Assembly (NCBI GenBank): GCA_934169925.1
Contig: CAKPOO010000001.1
Location: forward strand, 62,001-126,000
DNA from: an uncultured Clostridia bacterium
GTDB lineage: Bacteria > Bacillota > Clostridia > TANB77 > CAG-465
DNA length: 64,000 nucleotides
Reading direction: 5' to 3'
The translations under genes and the position numbers were made by a program. Positions 1-8,652 of the stretch are shown one piece after another. How positions within the stretch are numbered: position 1 is the stretch's first letter; every line of letters starts with the position of its first letter. Under the pieces are notes generated by a model. That model worked only from the letters and a program-made list of their open reading frames with translations. It was not told the origin of the DNA and ran no database searches.

Positions 1-897
1 GAGGCTGGTGGACTTCATAAATTTATGAATTGGGATAGAAATATTTTAACAGATAGTGGTGGATTCCAAGTATTTAGTTTAGGTGCTTTAAGAAAAATTA
101 CTGAAGAGGGTGTTGAGTTTAGATCACATCTTAATGGTGAAAAATTATTTATATCACCAGAAAAATCTATTGAAATTCAAAATGCATTAGGTTCTGATAT
201 TATGATGGCTTTTGATGAATGTGCACCTTATGGTTCTAGTTATGATTATATAAAAAAATCTATGGAAAGAACAACACGTTGGGCAAAACGTTGTAAAGAT
301 TATCATAAAAATACAGATAAGCAAAATTTATTTGGTATAGTTCAAGGTGGATTTTATAAAGATTTAAGAAAACAAAGTGCTGAAGAATTAAAAGCACTTG
401 ATTTACCAGGCTATGCAATAGGTGGTATAAGTGTTGGTGAACCAAAAGAAGAATTTTTAGATATCTTAAGATATACAGCTCCTCTTTTACCAGAAGATAA
501 ACCAAGATATTTAATGGGTGTTGGTTCTCCTGATTATTTGATTGAGGCAGTTTTAGCTGGTGTTGATATGTGTGATTGTGTAATGCCAACAAGAATGGCA
601 AGAAATGGAACAGCTATGACACATCATGGTCAAGTAAATTTACTTAATGCATGTCATATACATGACTTTACAACACTTGATGATGAATGTGATTGCTATA
701 CTTGTAAAAATTATACAAAATCATACATAAGACATTTATTTAAGGCAAAAGAAATTTTAGGTGCAAGACTTCTTTCAATACATAATTTAAGATTTTTAGT
801 TAAATTAATGGAAGATGTACGTGAAAATATAAAAAATGATACATTACTTGAATTTAAACAAGAATTTTATAAAAAATATGGATATGAAGAAATGTAA
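1..897 (+). CDS. tgt: queuine/preQ1 tRNA-guanine transglycosylase (5'-truncated by window edge)
   Basis: Exchanges guanine-34 of GUN-anticodon tRNAs for a 7-deazaguanine base (preQ1 in bacteria). The frame is open from base 1, so the start lies upstream. The visible 298 residues carry the substrate-pocket motif DSGGFQVFSL, the FGIVQGG and GYAIGGISVGE segments, and the C-terminal zinc site (C-x-C-x2-C followed by a histidine, in CDCYTCKNY...SIHN). These are hallmarks of the bacterial Tgt family. The stop is followed closely by a strong hairpin terminator, so it ends its operon; upstream partners (often queA, yajC) are out of view. Function confident; the length cannot be judged. Confidence 0.95.
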   Translation, partial: EAGGLHKFMNWDRNILTDSGGFQVFSLGALRKITEEGVEFRSHLNGEKLFISPEKSIEIQNALGSDIMMAFDECAPYGSSYDYIKKSMERTTRWAKRCKDYHKNTDKQNLFGIVQGGFYKDLRKQSAEELKALDLPGYAIGGISVGEPKEEFLDILRYTAPLLPEDKPRYLMGVGSPDYLIEAVLAGVDMCDCVMPTRMARNGTAMTHHGQVNLLNACHIHDFTTLDDECDCYTCKNYTKSYIRHLFKAKEILGARLLSIHNLRFLVKLMEDVRENIKNDTLLEFKQEFYKKYGYEEM

Positions 898-903
898 AAA
901 TAT

Positions 904-952
904 AAATAAGATAGATGTGTAAGATATTACATGTCTATTTTATTTGTTTTTT
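904..952 (+). terminator. rho-independent terminator after tgt
   Basis: A long A/T-rich stem (arms 904-922 and 927-945, a 4-base loop and three G-U wobbles) is followed by G and a run of six T. It sits seven bases after the tgt stop and separates it from dpaA. Confidence 0.8.
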
Positions 953-1012
953 AATTCTTTTAAAATGAATAAAATATAAATGAGAGAATATATTTTCATA
1001 TGAGGTGATTTT

Positions 1013-1786
1013 ATGAAAAAATATTCTTTTGTTGGTAGTGATGAAAGAACAAATTATTTAAGAAAGATGTTTTTAGAGGAAGGATATGAAATAACAGATA
1101 TTTTAAAATCTGATATTGTCGTTACTTCTATACCTTTTTCAAAAAATGATAAAACATTAAATAGTGAAGATTTATCAGTAGAAGATTTTATTAGATTAAC
1201 TAAAAATAAAATAGTTATTACAGGTTCTATAAAAGAATATATAAAAGCAAAATTTGATAAGAGTACAAAAATAATTGATATTATGAAGTGTGACGAGCTT
1301 GCAATAAAAAATGCAGTTCCAACAGCAGAAGGAGCTATTTTTACTGCAATGAAAAATAGTAAAACTACAATTACAAATAGTAAGTGCTTAGTATTAGGCT
1401 TTGGAAAAATAGGAAAAAATCTTGCTTTAAAATTAAAAGGAATGGATGCAAATGTTACTTGCCAAGCAAGAAAAGAAATTGATTTTAGTACTATTGAGTC
1501 TTTAGGTATGAAATATTTAGATATAAGCAAGTTACAAGAAAAAATTTCAGAATATGAATATATTTTTAATACTATACCTTATTTGATACTAGATAGTAAA
1601 GTACTAAAAAATGTTTCAAAAGATTCTATAATTGTTGATCTTGCATCAGTACCTGGTGGAGTTGATTTTGAATTTGCAAGAAAAAATAATCTAAACGTTG
1701 AATGGTCTTTAGGTCTACCTTCAAAAATTGCACCTAAAAGTGCAGCAAAATATTTAAAAGAACAAATTGAAAAATTAGATTTATAA
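1013..1786 (+). CDS. dpaA: dipicolinate synthase subunit A
   Basis: Oxidoreductase subunit of dipicolinate synthase, which makes the spore-core chelator dipicolinic acid from a dihydrodipicolinate-pathway intermediate in the mother cell. At 257 residues it is shorter than the roughly 297-residue Bacillus SpoVFA. It keeps the family hallmarks: PTAEGA at 103-108, a Rossmann GFGKIG at 129-134, FNTIP near 182, DLASVPGG near 212 and a C-terminal GLPSKIAPKSA. The start is an ATG preceded by GAGGTG. In Bacillus the B subunit follows directly; here folD follows and dpaB lies about 53 kb away. No convincing sporulation-sigma promoter was seen upstream. Confidence 0.88.
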   Translation: MKKYSFVGSDERTNYLRKMFLEEGYEITDILKSDIVVTSIPFSKNDKTLNSEDLSVEDFIRLTKNKIVITGSIKEYIKAKFDKSTKIIDIMKCDELAIKNAVPTAEGAIFTAMKNSKTTITNSKCLVLGFGKIGKNLALKLKGMDANVTCQARKEIDFSTIESLGMKYLDISKLQEKISEYEYIFNTIPYLILDSKVLKNVSKDSIIVDLASVPGGVDFEFARKNNLNVEWSLGLPSKIAPKSAAKYLKEQIEKLDL

Positions 1787-1803
1787 AATATAAAGGATAA
1801 AAT

Positions 1804-2640
1804 ATGTATATTGATGTAGAAAATATAATAGAAAAGAAGATAATAAATATAAAAGAATATAAAAATAACAAGAATTTAAAACTTGCTGTTATAATTACAG
1901 ATAAAAATACAAGTAAAGATGTATATTTTAACTCAATAATAAACAAATGTAGTGATTTTTGTATAAACGTAGAAAAAATAATATTTAATGAAGATATAAC
2001 AGATGAGGCAATAATATCAAAAATCAATGAGCTTAATAAAGATGAAAGTATTACAGGTATTATAATTATGCAGCCTTTAAGTAAAACTTTAAATTCTAAT
2101 AAGATATTAGCTTCTATTGATTATAAAAAAGATGTAGAGGGAATAACTGAATATAACTTGGGTGCTATTTTAAAAGGAAATGAAAATATAATGCCTTGTA
2201 CTGTAAAAGGAATTATAGAAATATTAAATGAGATTAATTTTGAATATGTTGGAAAAAAAGCTGTAATTATTGGAAAAAGTAATGTAGTAGGAAAACCTCT
2301 TGCTATGTATTTAATAAATAAAGGTACAACAGTAACTGTTTGTAGTTCTACTACTTTAAAGGAAGATTTAATTAAATTTTTAAAAGATGCTGATGTTATA
2401 ATTGCATCAATTGGTATACCTGAATTTATAACAAAAGATATGGTAAAAGAGGGTAGCATAGTAATTGATGTTGGAATAAATAAAAATAAAGATGGAAGTT
2501 TAGTTGGTGATGTTTCAAAAGATGCAAAAAGTATAACTATGGCTACAAAAGTTCCAGGTGGAGTAGGAAGATTTACTGTTTTAAGTTTAATAGAAAATTT
2601 AATTTTGCTTGATAAAATGTATGGAAAAAGGAAGTTTTAA
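1804..2640 (+). CDS. folD: FolD-family methylenetetrahydrofolate dehydrogenase/cyclohydrolase, divergent
   Basis: Belongs to the FolD family, which interconverts 5,10-methylene- and 10-formyl-tetrahydrofolate with NADP. Family blocks are clear: MPCTVKGI near 130, IIGKSNVVGKPLA near 155-167, VIDVGIN near 221 and VPGGVG near 243. It is odd at the active site. The YxxxK catalytic lysine (K54 in E. coli) aligns with Ile45 in YFNSI. The QLPLP block reads MQPLSK, apparently one residue short. KDVDG reads KDVEG (Glu112), and GGVGPMT reads GGVGRFT. The N-terminus is also short. It may be a weakened, altered or repurposed FolD. It starts 18 bases after dpaA and probably shares its transcript. Confidence 0.8.
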   Translation: MYIDVENIIEKKIINIKEYKNNKNLKLAVIITDKNTSKDVYFNSIINKCSDFCINVEKIIFNEDITDEAIISKINELNKDESITGIIIMQPLSKTLNSNKILASIDYKKDVEGITEYNLGAILKGNENIMPCTVKGIIEILNEINFEYVGKKAVIIGKSNVVGKPLAMYLINKGTTVTVCSSTTLKEDLIKFLKDADVIIASIGIPEFITKDMVKEGSIVIDVGINKNKDGSLVGDVSKDAKSITMATKVPGGVGRFTVLSLIENLILLDKMYGKRKF

Positions 2641-2677
2641 AGTTTTATTTAGAACTTCTTTTTCTATTTTTTTGTAA
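2624..2677 (+). terminator. probable terminator after folD
   Basis: Purine-rich bases at the very end of folD (from 2624) pair with a pyrimidine-rich arm ending near 2663, followed by a run of T around 2667-2673. The loop is longish, so confidence is moderate. Confidence 0.45.
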
Positions 2678-2721
2678 GCTATAAATATTTTGTAAAAAAA
2701 TGATAAATTAATAAAAATTGC

Positions 2722-2750
2722 TTGACAAATATAAAAAATAGAGGTATTAT
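2722..2750 (+). promoter_or_regulatory. sigma-A promoter of the heat-shock operon
   Basis: TTGACA at 2722-2727 and TATTAT at 2745-2750 are 17 bases apart. The predicted transcription start falls just before the CIRCE operator, the classic HrcA arrangement. Confidence 0.8.
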
Positions 2751-2760
2751 TATATCAGAT

Positions 2761-2787
2761 TTAGCACTCGATGTTAATTAGTGCTAA
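2761..2787 (+). promoter_or_regulatory. CIRCE operator (HrcA binding site)
   Basis: The inverted repeat TTAGCACTC-N9-TAGTGCTAA matches the CIRCE consensus except that the first base of the right arm is T instead of G. It lies between the promoter and hrcA, so HrcA would repress its own operon and de-repress on heat shock. Confidence 0.93.
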
Positions 2788-2807
2788 GTGATGAGTAGAG
2801 TGATAAT

Positions 2808-3848
2808 ATGGAATTAGACGATAGAAAAAAGAAAATTTTATCTTCTGTTGTTGAAGATTACATAGCTAACGCACAACCAGTTGGTTCTAAAGCTTTAGTT
2901 GATAAGTATCATCTAGATTATAGTAGTGCTACTATAAGAAATGAGATGAAGTTATTAGAAGATGAAGGGTATTTAGAACAACCACATATTTCGGCTGGTA
3001 GAGTGCCTTCTACAAAAGGATATAGATACTATGTAGATAATTTAATGAAAGATAAAAAGCTTTCAATGATTGACATTAATTATATTGATAATAGTATAAC
3101 AGGTTTTGGAGATACCGAGAAATTATTAGAGCAAGCAGCTGATGTTGTATCAAAACTTCTTTTAAGACCAACAATGCTTACTTTAAAAAAAGATGAAATA
3201 ATAGAAAATATTAAAGTAATGAGGGTTTCTGATAATCTTTTACTTGTTATATTAATGTCTAAGAATGGAACTGTAAAAGATTGTTTTGCAAAGCTTGAAT
3301 GTGAAGTAAATGATAAAACAATAGAGGAATTATCTAGTGTATTAAACAAAAATTTAAAAGGTACTCCTTTTCATAAAGTGCATATAGCTTTAAATGAAGT
3401 AATTCAAAATGAACTTTCTAACTTTTCGTTTATACTTGGAAAAATCTCTGATAGTATAAAATATGAAATGTCAAAAGAAAGTAAAAAATTAAATAGTAAT
3501 GTAGAATCTATATTAGAACTTCCAGAATTTGCTGATATAGAAAAAGTCAAAAATTTTGTTAATGTTTTGTCTGCAAAATCAATTGTAGATGATGCTGTAA
3601 CAAATTCAAAAGATGAAAAATTAGGAATAATTATAGGAAATGAAAATAATCAAATAATGTTAAAAGATTATTCGATTATTTCTCTAGATATTACAAAAGG
3701 AGATGAAAATATTGGTAAAATCTCAGTTGTAAGTCCAACAAGAATTGATTATTCTAAGACTGTATCAACACTTAAATATATTAATGAAAAATTTAAAAGT
3801 ATATTTTTGAATTCTAGTAAGGAGGATAAAGATGTCAAAAAAGGATGA
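2808..3848 (+). CDS. hrcA: heat-inducible transcription repressor HrcA
   Basis: Repressor that binds CIRCE and needs GroE for activity. At 346 residues it is of normal length. The N-terminal winged helix includes LDDRKKKILSSVVEDYI, GSKALVDKY and ATIRNEMKLLEDEGYLEQPH. These are followed by SAGRVPSTKGYRYYVD, near-diagnostic of HrcA. The C-terminal GAF-like dimerisation part includes SIISLDI and the final block GKISVVSPTRIDYSKTV. It is the first gene of hrcA-grpE-dnaK-dnaJ, directly behind its own operator, and its end overlaps the grpE start by 17 bases, which suggests translational coupling. Confidence 0.96.
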   Translation: MELDDRKKKILSSVVEDYIANAQPVGSKALVDKYHLDYSSATIRNEMKLLEDEGYLEQPHISAGRVPSTKGYRYYVDNLMKDKKLSMIDINYIDNSITGFGDTEKLLEQAADVVSKLLLRPTMLTLKKDEIIENIKVMRVSDNLLLVILMSKNGTVKDCFAKLECEVNDKTIEELSSVLNKNLKGTPFHKVHIALNEVIQNELSNFSFILGKISDSIKYEMSKESKKLNSNVESILELPEFADIEKVKNFVNVLSAKSIVDDAVTNSKDEKLGIIIGNENNQIMLKDYSIISLDITKGDENIGKISVVSPTRIDYSKTVSTLKYINEKFKSIFLNSSKEDKDVKKG

Positions 3849-4386
3849 TAAAGTGACAGAAGAATTAGAAAAAATTGATGAAGAAATTGAAAATTTAGAA
3901 AAAACGCAAGAAGAGGAAGATAAAGATAGCGTTATTGAAAATTTGAAAAATGAGTTAGAAGAAACTTCTAAAAAAGCTGATGAATATTTCGAACACTTAA
4001 AAAGAAGTATGGCAGAATTTGATAATTACAAAAAAAGAACTTTAAAAGAAAAAGAAGGCTTGTATAAAAGTATAACATCAGATATATTATGTGATATTTT
4101 ACCTGTTGTTGATAATTTTGAACAAGCATTAAACGCTGAAACTAAAGATGATAATTTAAGAAATGGTCTTTTAATGATATATAATCAATTAAATGACGTT
4201 CTTAAAAAATTTGGATTACAAGAAATTGAAACTAAAGATAAGACTTTCGATCCAAATTTACATGAAGCAGTTATGCATATTGAAGATGAAAACTATGGTG
4301 AAAAACAAATAGTTGATGTCTTAAGAAAAGGCTACAAATTAGGTGATAAAGTTATAAGACACTCTTTAGTAAAAGTAGCTAATTAA
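3832..4386 (+). CDS. grpE: nucleotide exchange factor GrpE
   Basis: Releases ADP from DnaK. The protein has 184 residues with a charged, Glu/Lys-rich coiled-coil N-terminus (about residues 1-65). The conserved core follows: SMAEFDNYKKRTLKEKE, DILPVVDNFEQAL and FDPNLHEAVMHIED, ending in a beta segment containing DVLRKGYKLGDKVIRHSLVKV. The ATG lies inside the end of hrcA and has AAGGAGG just upstream, which decides the start. A short gap with a small hairpin separates it from dnaK. Confidence 0.96.
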   Translation: MSKKDDKVTEELEKIDEEIENLEKTQEEEDKDSVIENLKNELEETSKKADEYFEHLKRSMAEFDNYKKRTLKEKEGLYKSITSDILCDILPVVDNFEQALNAETKDDNLRNGLLMIYNQLNDVLKKFGLQEIETKDKTFDPNLHEAVMHIEDENYGEKQIVDVLRKGYKLGDKVIRHSLVKVAN

Positions 4387-4400
4387 TAATTTGATAAAAA

Positions 4401-4416
4401 CTCATATTTATATGAG
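4401..4416 (+). other. small intercistronic hairpin before dnaK
   Basis: CTCATA-TTTA-TATGAG is a perfect 6-bp stem with a 4-base loop in the grpE-dnaK gap. A T run follows about 20 bases later (4435-4441), too far for a standard terminator. It may mark RNA processing or modulate dnaK levels. Confidence 0.3.
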
Positions 4417-4454
4417 CGTATATAAATAACTTTGTTTTTTTAGGAGGTAATATT

Positions 4455-6275
4455 ATGTCAAAAGTTATAGGTATTGATTTAGGAACAACAAACTCATGTG
4501 TTTCTGTTATTGAAAATGGCGAACCAGTTGTTATTCCTAACGCAGAAGGTGGAAGAACAACTCCATCAATAGTTGCATTTGCAAAAAATGGTGAAAGACT
4601 TGTAGGTCAAGTTGCAAAAAGACAAGCGGTTACTAACCATGATAGAACTGTAATCTCAATTAAAAGAGATATGGGAACTGATAAAAAAGTTAGAATTGAT
4701 GATAAAGATTACACACCACAAGAAATTTCTGCTATGATTTTACAAAAATTAAAATCAGATGCTGAAAATTATTTAGGTGAAAAAGTAACACAAGCTGTTA
4801 TAACTGTTCCTGCATACTTTAGTGATTCTCAAAGACAAGCAACAAAAGATGCTGGTAGAATTGCAGGTCTTGAAGTTTTAAGAATTATAAACGAACCAAC
4901 AGCTGCATCTTTAGCACATGGTTTTGATAAAGACACAGAACAAAAAATAATGGTTTATGACCTTGGTGGTGGTACATTTGATGTATCTATCCTTGATATT
5001 GCAGACGGTGTATTTGAAGTTATGGCAACATCTGGTAACAATAGACTAGGTGGAGATGACTTTGATGAAAGAATTATTACATATTTAATAAATGAATTCA
5101 AAAAAGAAAATGGTATTGATTTATCTAAAGATAGTATGGCTATGCAAAGATTAAAAGAAGCAGCTGAAAAAGCAAAAATCGAACTTTCAGGTGTTATGCA
5201 AGCACAAATTAATTTACCATTTATTACAGCTGATTCAACTGGTCCAAAACACTTAGACGTTACACTTACTAGATCAAAATTCGAAGAATTAATTTCTGAT
5301 TTAGTAGAATCTACAGTAGAACCTGTAAATCAAGCTATGAAAGATTCTGGATTATCATTTGATAAAATTGATAAAGTATTACTTGTTGGTGGTTCAACAC
5401 GTGTACCTTTAGTACAAGAAACAGTAAAAAGAATTACTGGTAAAGAACCATATAAAGGAATAAACCCAGATGAATGTGTTGCTATTGGTGCTGCTATTCA
5501 AGGTGGTGTATTAACTGGTGAAGTAAAAGATCTTGTTTTACTTGATGTAACACCATTATCACTTGGTATTGAAACTTATGGTGGAGTATTTACTAAATTA
5601 ATTGATAGAAATACTACAATACCTACAAAGAAATCACAAATATTTAGTACAGCTGCTGATGGTCAAACATCTGTTGAAGTACATGTATTACAAGGTGAAA
5701 GAGAAATTGCATCATATAACAAAACTTTAGGAAGATTTAGCTTAACTGGTATTCCACCAGCTCCAAGAGGTGTTCCACAAATCGAAGTTACATTTGATAT
5801 AGATGCTAACGGTATTGTTCATGTTACAGCTAAAGATATGGCAACAAATAATGAACAAAAAATTGCTATTACAGCAAGTACAAACTTAACTGAAGAAGAA
5901 ATTCAAAACGCAGTTAAAGAAGCTGAAGCTCATGCTGAAGAAGATAAAAAGAGAAAAGAAGAAGTTGAAGTAAGAAATAACGCAGATTCTTTAGTATATA
6001 ATACTGAAAAAACATTAAAAGAATTAGAAGGAAAAATTTCAAATGAAGAAAAATCAAAAGTTGAAGTTGAACTTGAAAATGTAAAGAAAGCATTAGAAGG
6101 TACAGACTTAGAAGCTATAAAATCTTCATCTGAAAAATTAACTCAAGTATTTTATGATATATCTTCAAAATTATATTCTCAAACTCAAGGAGCTGCTTCT
6201 GCACAAGCATCAACTGATAATGATAATGTAGTTCATGATGCAGATTATAAAGTAGAAGATGACAATAATAAGTAA
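4455..6275 (+). CDS. dnaK: molecular chaperone DnaK (Hsp70)
   Basis: ATP-dependent chaperone working with DnaJ and GrpE. It has 606 residues, near the usual length. The nucleotide-binding domain shows IGIDLGTTNSCV near the N-terminus, VYDLGGGTFDVSILD and the LLVGGSTRVPLVQ block. The linker DLVLLDVTPLSLGIETYGG leads into the substrate-binding domain (FSTAADGQTSVEVHVLQGE) and a helical lid. The C-terminus is a short acidic tail. AGGAGG lies eight bases upstream of the ATG. An intercistronic hairpin before dnaJ probably separates expression levels. Confidence 0.98.
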   Translation: MSKVIGIDLGTTNSCVSVIENGEPVVIPNAEGGRTTPSIVAFAKNGERLVGQVAKRQAVTNHDRTVISIKRDMGTDKKVRIDDKDYTPQEISAMILQKLKSDAENYLGEKVTQAVITVPAYFSDSQRQATKDAGRIAGLEVLRIINEPTAASLAHGFDKDTEQKIMVYDLGGGTFDVSILDIADGVFEVMATSGNNRLGGDDFDERIITYLINEFKKENGIDLSKDSMAMQRLKEAAEKAKIELSGVMQAQINLPFITADSTGPKHLDVTLTRSKFEELISDLVESTVEPVNQAMKDSGLSFDKIDKVLLVGGSTRVPLVQETVKRITGKEPYKGINPDECVAIGAAIQGGVLTGEVKDLVLLDVTPLSLGIETYGGVFTKLIDRNTTIPTKKSQIFSTAADGQTSVEVHVLQGEREIASYNKTLGRFSLTGIPPAPRGVPQIEVTFDIDANGIVHVTAKDMATNNEQKIAITASTNLTEEEIQNAVKEAEAHAEEDKKRKEEVEVRNNADSLVYNTEKTLKELEGKISNEEKSKVEVELENVKKALEGTDLEAIKSSSEKLTQVFYDISSKLYSQTQGAASAQASTDNDNVVHDADYKVEDDNNK

Positions 6276-6306
6276 TTATTTTACTATATAATAATAAAAT
6301 TAAATA

Positions 6307-6327
6307 GGGTGGGATTTATTTCCACCC
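6307..6327 (+). other. GC-rich hairpin between dnaK and dnaJ
   Basis: An 8-bp stem GGGTGGGA/TTCCACCC with a 5-base loop stands out in A/T-rich surroundings. No T run follows it, so it resembles an mRNA-stabilising or processing hairpin more than a terminator. Confidence 0.5.
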
Positions 6328-6352
6328 GTATTTAAAATAGGAGGAAATTTTT

Positions 6353-7507
6353 GTGGCAGAATCTAAAGATTATTATAAAACATTAGAAGTGTCAAAAGAT
6401 GCTACTCAGGATGAAATAAAAAGAGCATTTAGGAAGCTTGCTAAAAAATATCATCCAGATGCTCAACAAACTCCAGAAGATAAGAAAAATGCAGAAGAAA
6501 AATTCAAAGAAATAAATGAAGCTTATTCTGTGCTTTCTGATGAGAAAAAAAGAGCTCAATATGATAGATTTGGATCAAATTTTGAACAAGCTGGATTCGG
6601 AGGAGGATATGGTAATTATTCTTCTGGATTTGGTGGATTTGATTTTGGAGGAATGGGCGTTGATATTGATTTAGAAGATATTTTAGGTAGTGTATTTGGA
6701 GGTGGCTTTGGCGGAGGATTTTCAGGTAAAAAAAGTGGTCCTTCAAAAGGAGCTGATCTTAGATATAATATGAATATTACCTTTGAAGAAGCTGCATTTG
6801 GTACTAGAAAAGAAATTAATGTCACAAGAAATGAGGTTTGTGAATGTTGTCATGGTACAGGTGCAAAACCAAATAGTAAAGTTATTACTTGTGATAAATG
6901 TTCTGGACGTGGAAAAGTTCAAGTAACTCAAAATACTATAATGGGTGTAATTTCTACGGTAAAAACATGTGATAAATGTGGTGGTGAAGGTAAGATTATT
7001 ACAGAACCTTGTGAGGTATGTAATAAAAAAGGTATTGTAAGAAAAAATAGAAAAATTCAAATAAATATACCTGCAGGTATTGATAATGGTCAAGCAGTCT
7101 CATTACACGCAGAAGGTGATTGTGGAGTAAAAGGTGGCCCAAACGGAGATTTATTTGTAGTTGTAAATGTTGCACCTCATAAGATATTTAAAAGACGTGG
7201 ATTTGATATTTTAGAAGATGTTACTGTTCCTTACTCAAAAATGGTACTTGGTGGAGTTATTAATGTAAAAACATTAGAAGGGGATGTTTCGTATACTATT
7301 CCCGAGGGAACACAACCAGGAACAAAATTTAGAATTAAGGATAAAGGTATACAAAATATTAACAGTCGTTTAAAAGGTAATCTTGAATTTACTGTAAATG
7401 TAGATGTTCCAAGAAAATTATCTGATGAGCAAAGAGCAGCATTAGAGTCTTTTGCATCACTTTTAGGTGAAGAAGTAAGTCCTAAAAAAAGAGGATTTTG
7501 GAAATAA
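6353..7507 (+). CDS. dnaJ: co-chaperone DnaJ (Hsp40)
   Basis: Stimulates the DnaK ATPase and delivers substrates. It is 384 residues long. The J domain (about 5-70) has the HPD motif in KKYHPDA. A Gly/Phe-rich linker (about 75-130) follows, then four CxxCxGxG-type zinc repeats (CECCHGTG, CDKCSGRG, CDKCGGEG, CEVCNKKG) and the C-terminal substrate-binding domains. The third position of the last repeat departs from CxGxG. The start is GTG with GGAGG upstream. A strong terminator follows, closing the heat-shock operon. Confidence 0.97.
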   Translation: MAESKDYYKTLEVSKDATQDEIKRAFRKLAKKYHPDAQQTPEDKKNAEEKFKEINEAYSVLSDEKKRAQYDRFGSNFEQAGFGGGYGNYSSGFGGFDFGGMGVDIDLEDILGSVFGGGFGGGFSGKKSGPSKGADLRYNMNITFEEAAFGTRKEINVTRNEVCECCHGTGAKPNSKVITCDKCSGRGKVQVTQNTIMGVISTVKTCDKCGGEGKIITEPCEVCNKKGIVRKNRKIQINIPAGIDNGQAVSLHAEGDCGVKGGPNGDLFVVVNVAPHKIFKRRGFDILEDVTVPYSKMVLGGVINVKTLEGDVSYTIPEGTQPGTKFRIKDKGIQNINSRLKGNLEFTVNVDVPRKLSDEQRAALESFASLLGEEVSPKKRGFWK

Positions 7508-7508
7508 A

Positions 7509-7548
7509 AAATAAAGGGGAATACAAAAATGTATTCCCCTTTATTTTT
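7509..7548 (+). terminator. terminator of the hrcA-dnaJ operon
   Basis: A perfect 16-bp stem (7509-7524 with 7531-7546, core AAAGGGGAATAC) has a 6-base loop, and its 3' arm ends in a T-rich run. Confidence 0.92.
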
Positions 7549-7554
7549 GATTAC

Positions 7555-7583
7555 TTTACTTTTATGTTAAGTCGTGATATAAT
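7555..7583 (+). promoter_or_regulatory. promoter of the first WG-repeat-like gene
   Basis: TTTACT at 7555-7560, a 17-base spacer and TATAAT at 7578-7583. The same box types, spacing and downstream leader text (ATTCTAAATAAA, then GAGGAGG) recur before the paralogue at 8653. Confidence 0.65.
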
Positions 7584-7636
7584 TTTTCATAGTATTTTAA
7601 AATTCTAAATAAAATTATGAGGAGGTTTAATATTAT

Positions 7637-8515
7637 ATGTACAAAGTTTTGAGTAAAAGAGTGTGCTTTATAAAAAGGTTTTTAAAAAAAATGAATGCAG
7701 AGCAATATTACCTTGAAGGGCAAAGTTTATACTTTAGTATGTATAATTTTATTTTTGATGGTAAAGTTGTAGAAATGTATGATGATTCAGGTTCTCCAAA
7801 TCATTATTATTTTAGTACTGTAACTGGTAAATTGCTGTATAAAGGTATACTTCGTGTAATATCATATAAAAGTAACTTTGTAAGATTACTAGATAGCGAT
7901 GGAATTTTTTATTTTTCTGATAAGGATAATGACTTTATAGAATTATCAAAAAAAATAAAACAATACCGTATATGTGAAAATAATGGAGAAGAATCATTAT
8001 GTCTTTTAAATTATAATGGTGAAATTGAAGTATTTGATTGTGATAGTCTGAAATTGTTAAACAAAATTAAATTCGAAGATAAAACTCTCGGAATAGCAAA
8101 TGCTAGTAATATTACAAGAGATTTTTCATTAAAAATATTAAAAGAAGGAGATTTTAAATGTTATTATATAATAAGTGATTCTAAGAATTTTGAAAATTAT
8201 AAAACCATTTTAGCTGAAGAAATTAAGGGAAAAATGATTTCTAATGGCAGTAAATATTATATAGTAGATAAATTTAATCTTTTAGACCAGAGTTTTAGAA
8301 GTATATATTGTGGTGAAAAAAATGCTATTAAGTTAGATTTTTATAATTCTTGGTATGTAACAATAACCAAAAAGAATATTGGAAAAAATGATACTTATGG
8401 ATTAATTGACTTAAGATTTAATAAAGTTATCTATGAACCAATTTATGATAATATTATTGAAAATAAAGGAAAATTTATTGCTAGAATTTATGGTGAAGAT
8501 GTGGTAAGAAAATAA
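7637..8515 (+). CDS. WG-repeat-like protein, copy 1 of a tandem pair
   Basis: Function unknown. This 292-residue protein has no signal peptide or membrane segment. The C-terminal part contains YGLIDLRFNKVIYEPIYD, which fits the loose WG/KWG beta-repeat pattern (YG-[LF]-I-D ... P-I-Y-D). Internal short beta stretches such as FYFSDKD and LLNYNGEIEVFD suggest a repeat-built beta fold. It is homologous along its full length to the next gene: both share YYLEGQ, HYYFSTVTGKL or its like, SLCLLN.DGEIE.FD and TYGLIDLR. GAGGAGG precedes the start. It has its own promoter and terminator, so it is monocistronic. Confidence 0.8.
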   Translation: MYKVLSKRVCFIKRFLKKMNAEQYYLEGQSLYFSMYNFIFDGKVVEMYDDSGSPNHYYFSTVTGKLLYKGILRVISYKSNFVRLLDSDGIFYFSDKDNDFIELSKKIKQYRICENNGEESLCLLNYNGEIEVFDCDSLKLLNKIKFEDKTLGIANASNITRDFSLKILKEGDFKCYYIISDSKNFENYKTILAEEIKGKMISNGSKYYIVDKFNLLDQSFRSIYCGEKNAIKLDFYNSWYVTITKKNIGKNDTYGLIDLRFNKVIYEPIYDNIIENKGKFIARIYGEDVVRK

Positions 8516-8536
8516 TTAATCACTAGTAAAATGAGT

Positions 8537-8572
8537 AATGTGTAACGATATTTTGTTGCACATTATATTTTT
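8537..8572 (+). terminator. terminator between the two WG-repeat-like genes
   Basis: AATGTGTAAC pairs with GTTGCACATT (one U-G wobble) across an 8-base loop, followed by a T-rich run. Confidence 0.8.
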
Positions 8573-8573
8573 A

Positions 8574-8602
8574 TTTACTTTTATGTAAATCTATGATACA
8601 AT
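8574..8602 (+). promoter_or_regulatory. promoter of the second WG-repeat-like gene
   Basis: TTTACT at 8574-8579, a 17-base spacer and TACAAT at 8597-8602. The region is homologous to the promoter/leader of the first copy, so the duplication included the regulatory region. Confidence 0.6.
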
Positions 8603-8652
8603 TGTTGTATAGTAATTTTTAATTCTAAATAAATTTATTAGGAGGATTTTTT

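Noticed and set aside
1054..1530. Minus-strand ORF of 158 codons inside dpaA
   Set aside because: Low-complexity shadow of a real gene; no ribosome site, and hydrophobic content explained by the complementary A/T-rich codons. The same applies to other minus-strand shadows in core genes.
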